Positions 5,980 through 6,509 of a DNA stretch of 6,509 nucleotides are shown piece after piece. The notes under the pieces were generated by a model. That model was not told the origin of the DNA. It was given only the letters and a program-made list of their open reading frames with translations, and ran no database searches. Position numbers and translations under genes: made by a program. The stretch comes from Rhodospirillaceae bacterium (GTDB lineage: Bacteria; Pseudomonadota; Alphaproteobacteria; Rhodospirillales; Magnetovibrionaceae): contig NVSZ01000080.1 in the NCBI GenBank assembly GCA_002732845.1, forward strand, positions 3,675 through 10,183, written 5' to 3'. Every line of letters starts with the position of its first letter. Within the stretch, counting starts at the first letter, position 1.

Positions 5980-6020
5980 AGAGCATCAGATAAGAAAAGT
6001 GCGGTCCATGTTTGCGGTCC
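5980..6020 (+). repeat. Degenerate partial copy of tRNA-Arg
   Basis: Two blocks repeat the neighbouring tRNA in the same order and nearly the same spacing. AGAGCATCAGAT at 5980-5991 is identical to 5897-5908. GCGGTC plus CATGTT at 6001-6012 matches 5919-5931 with one base missing. The gap between the blocks is 9 nt here and 10 nt in the tRNA. The anticodon loop itself is not conserved and no cloverleaf can form. A further GCGGTCC at 6014-6020 repeats 6001-6007. This is either a decayed tRNA duplicate or the leftover of an attachment-site event. Confidence 0.5.
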
Positions 6021-6069
6021 AGTTACGGGCCAAAAACACATCATTTAAGCATTCCTCCGGTCTTTTGCA

Positions 6070-6359
6070 TTGATTCACGAAGCACTGAAGCGGAATCTTC
6101 AAGGCCACGGTATTGGTCGTCATGAAAAAGACGAAATTTATACCTTGGCTATTTCCGATATTCAAACATTGGGCGTTGTTTTGGGCGATAAACCTTTTGT
6201 TATGGGCAACGAACCCACCTTGGTTGACGCGACGGTCTATGCGTTTTTGGCTAATGCTTTGGTGACGGGTGTGGATAGCCCCTTGAAAGCCGAAATCGAA
6301 AAGAATCCTGTTTTTCAAGCCTATGTTGACCGCATGACCGCACGTTTTTTGCTGAATAA
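6070..6359 (+). pseudogene. Glutathione S-transferase-like C-terminal remnant (truncated, frameshifted)
   Basis: The frame encodes about 95 residues of the helical C-terminal domain of a GST-family protein of the metaxin-like type. Signatures are GHGIGRH (12-18), LGDKPFVMGNEPTLVDATVYAFLAN (split as LGDKPFVMGNEPT then LVDATVYAFLAN, residues 39-62) and VFQAYVDRMTAR. Full-length relatives are more than twice as long. The entire thioredoxin-like N-terminal domain with the glutathione site is missing, and an in-frame stop lies at 6046-6048. At the 3' end the frame reads on to 6453 through sequence with no family likeness. One extra T in the T6 run at 6345-6350 would restore ARFFAE and then a stop at 6357-6359, a normal family ending. 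Two lesions and no proper start (TTG at 6070, no Shine-Dalgarno) argue that this is a relic, sitting just behind a tRNA gene. Confidence 0.75.
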
Positions 6360-6493
6360 ATGGTTTATAAAGTTTTTTACAGCACACTTTTTAATGAACA
6401 TCTCATCCATATGTGTAATATACAGCGATTGCCTGCAAGGATATGATTCTTAATATGAATTGATGTTATTTAAGCTGTTGGACTGAAACTGCC

Positions 6494-6509
6494 ATGAGCC
6501 GTGTACTTG
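6494..6509 (+). CDS. Possible start of a gene running off the right edge
   Basis: The ATG at 6494 opens a frame reading MSRVL before the window ends. No earlier ATG, GTG or TTG is in frame back to the stop at 6461-6463. The Shine-Dalgarno is poor (GGA at 6480-6482, 11 nt away). Only five codons are visible, so no family can be named. Confidence 0.25.

Noticed and set aside
5986..6387. 133-codon minus-strand open frame at the right end
   Set aside because: The plus strand in the same interval carries clear GST-family sequence, so this is an antisense shadow.

Overview
This window looks like chromosomal DNA from an alphaproteobacterium, most likely of the Rhodospirillales / Thalassospiraceae type. 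That is an inference from four things: an NDUFS4-type accessory subunit gene of respiratory complex I (an alphaproteobacterial and mitochondrial marker), an AapJ-family amino-acid-binding protein, a hybrid kinase of the 'SHDMRQPLQ' type, and moderate GC with many AT-rich third positions. No genus can be named from the sequence alone.

Left part (1-3791), signalling. A single-domain CheY-like response regulator (184-564, +) converges on an AapJ-family periplasmic amino-acid-binding protein (593-1654, -). The binding protein is divergently arranged with a large membrane-bound hybrid histidine kinase (about 1848/1875-3791, +). No transporter permease or ATPase is adjacent. The kinase has a mostly helical periplasmic domain. 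This binding protein / kinase / receiver arrangement recalls periplasmic-binding-protein-assisted sensing (TorT-TorS type) and is the most interesting functional hypothesis here. The divergent intergenic region carries overlapping inverted repeats (1706-1732). The kinase appears to start at a non-canonical ATT codon (1848) behind a strong Shine-Dalgarno, or to have lost its ATG.

Middle part (3848-5349). An L-asparaginase of the Rhizobium etli type (Asparaginase_II family) follows the kinase on the same strand after 56 bp. If the sensor reads amino acids, this enzyme is a plausible member of the same response. A convergent gene (4873-5349, -) encodes an unrecognised 158-aa protein with a CxxCx5C start and a glycine-rich linker. 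It has a good candidate promoter.

Right part (5543-6509). The complex I NDUFS4-like gene is followed by tRNA-Arg(UCU) with an encoded CCA end. Just after the tRNA come a 7-bp tandem duplication, a degenerate collinear copy of the tRNA's anticodon-to-T-arm segment, and the C-terminal remnant of a glutathione S-transferase-like gene. That remnant lacks its N-terminal half and seems to have lost one T near its old stop codon. Together this reads as an old recombination or integration scar at a tRNA gene. A possible new gene begins at 6494 and runs off the window.
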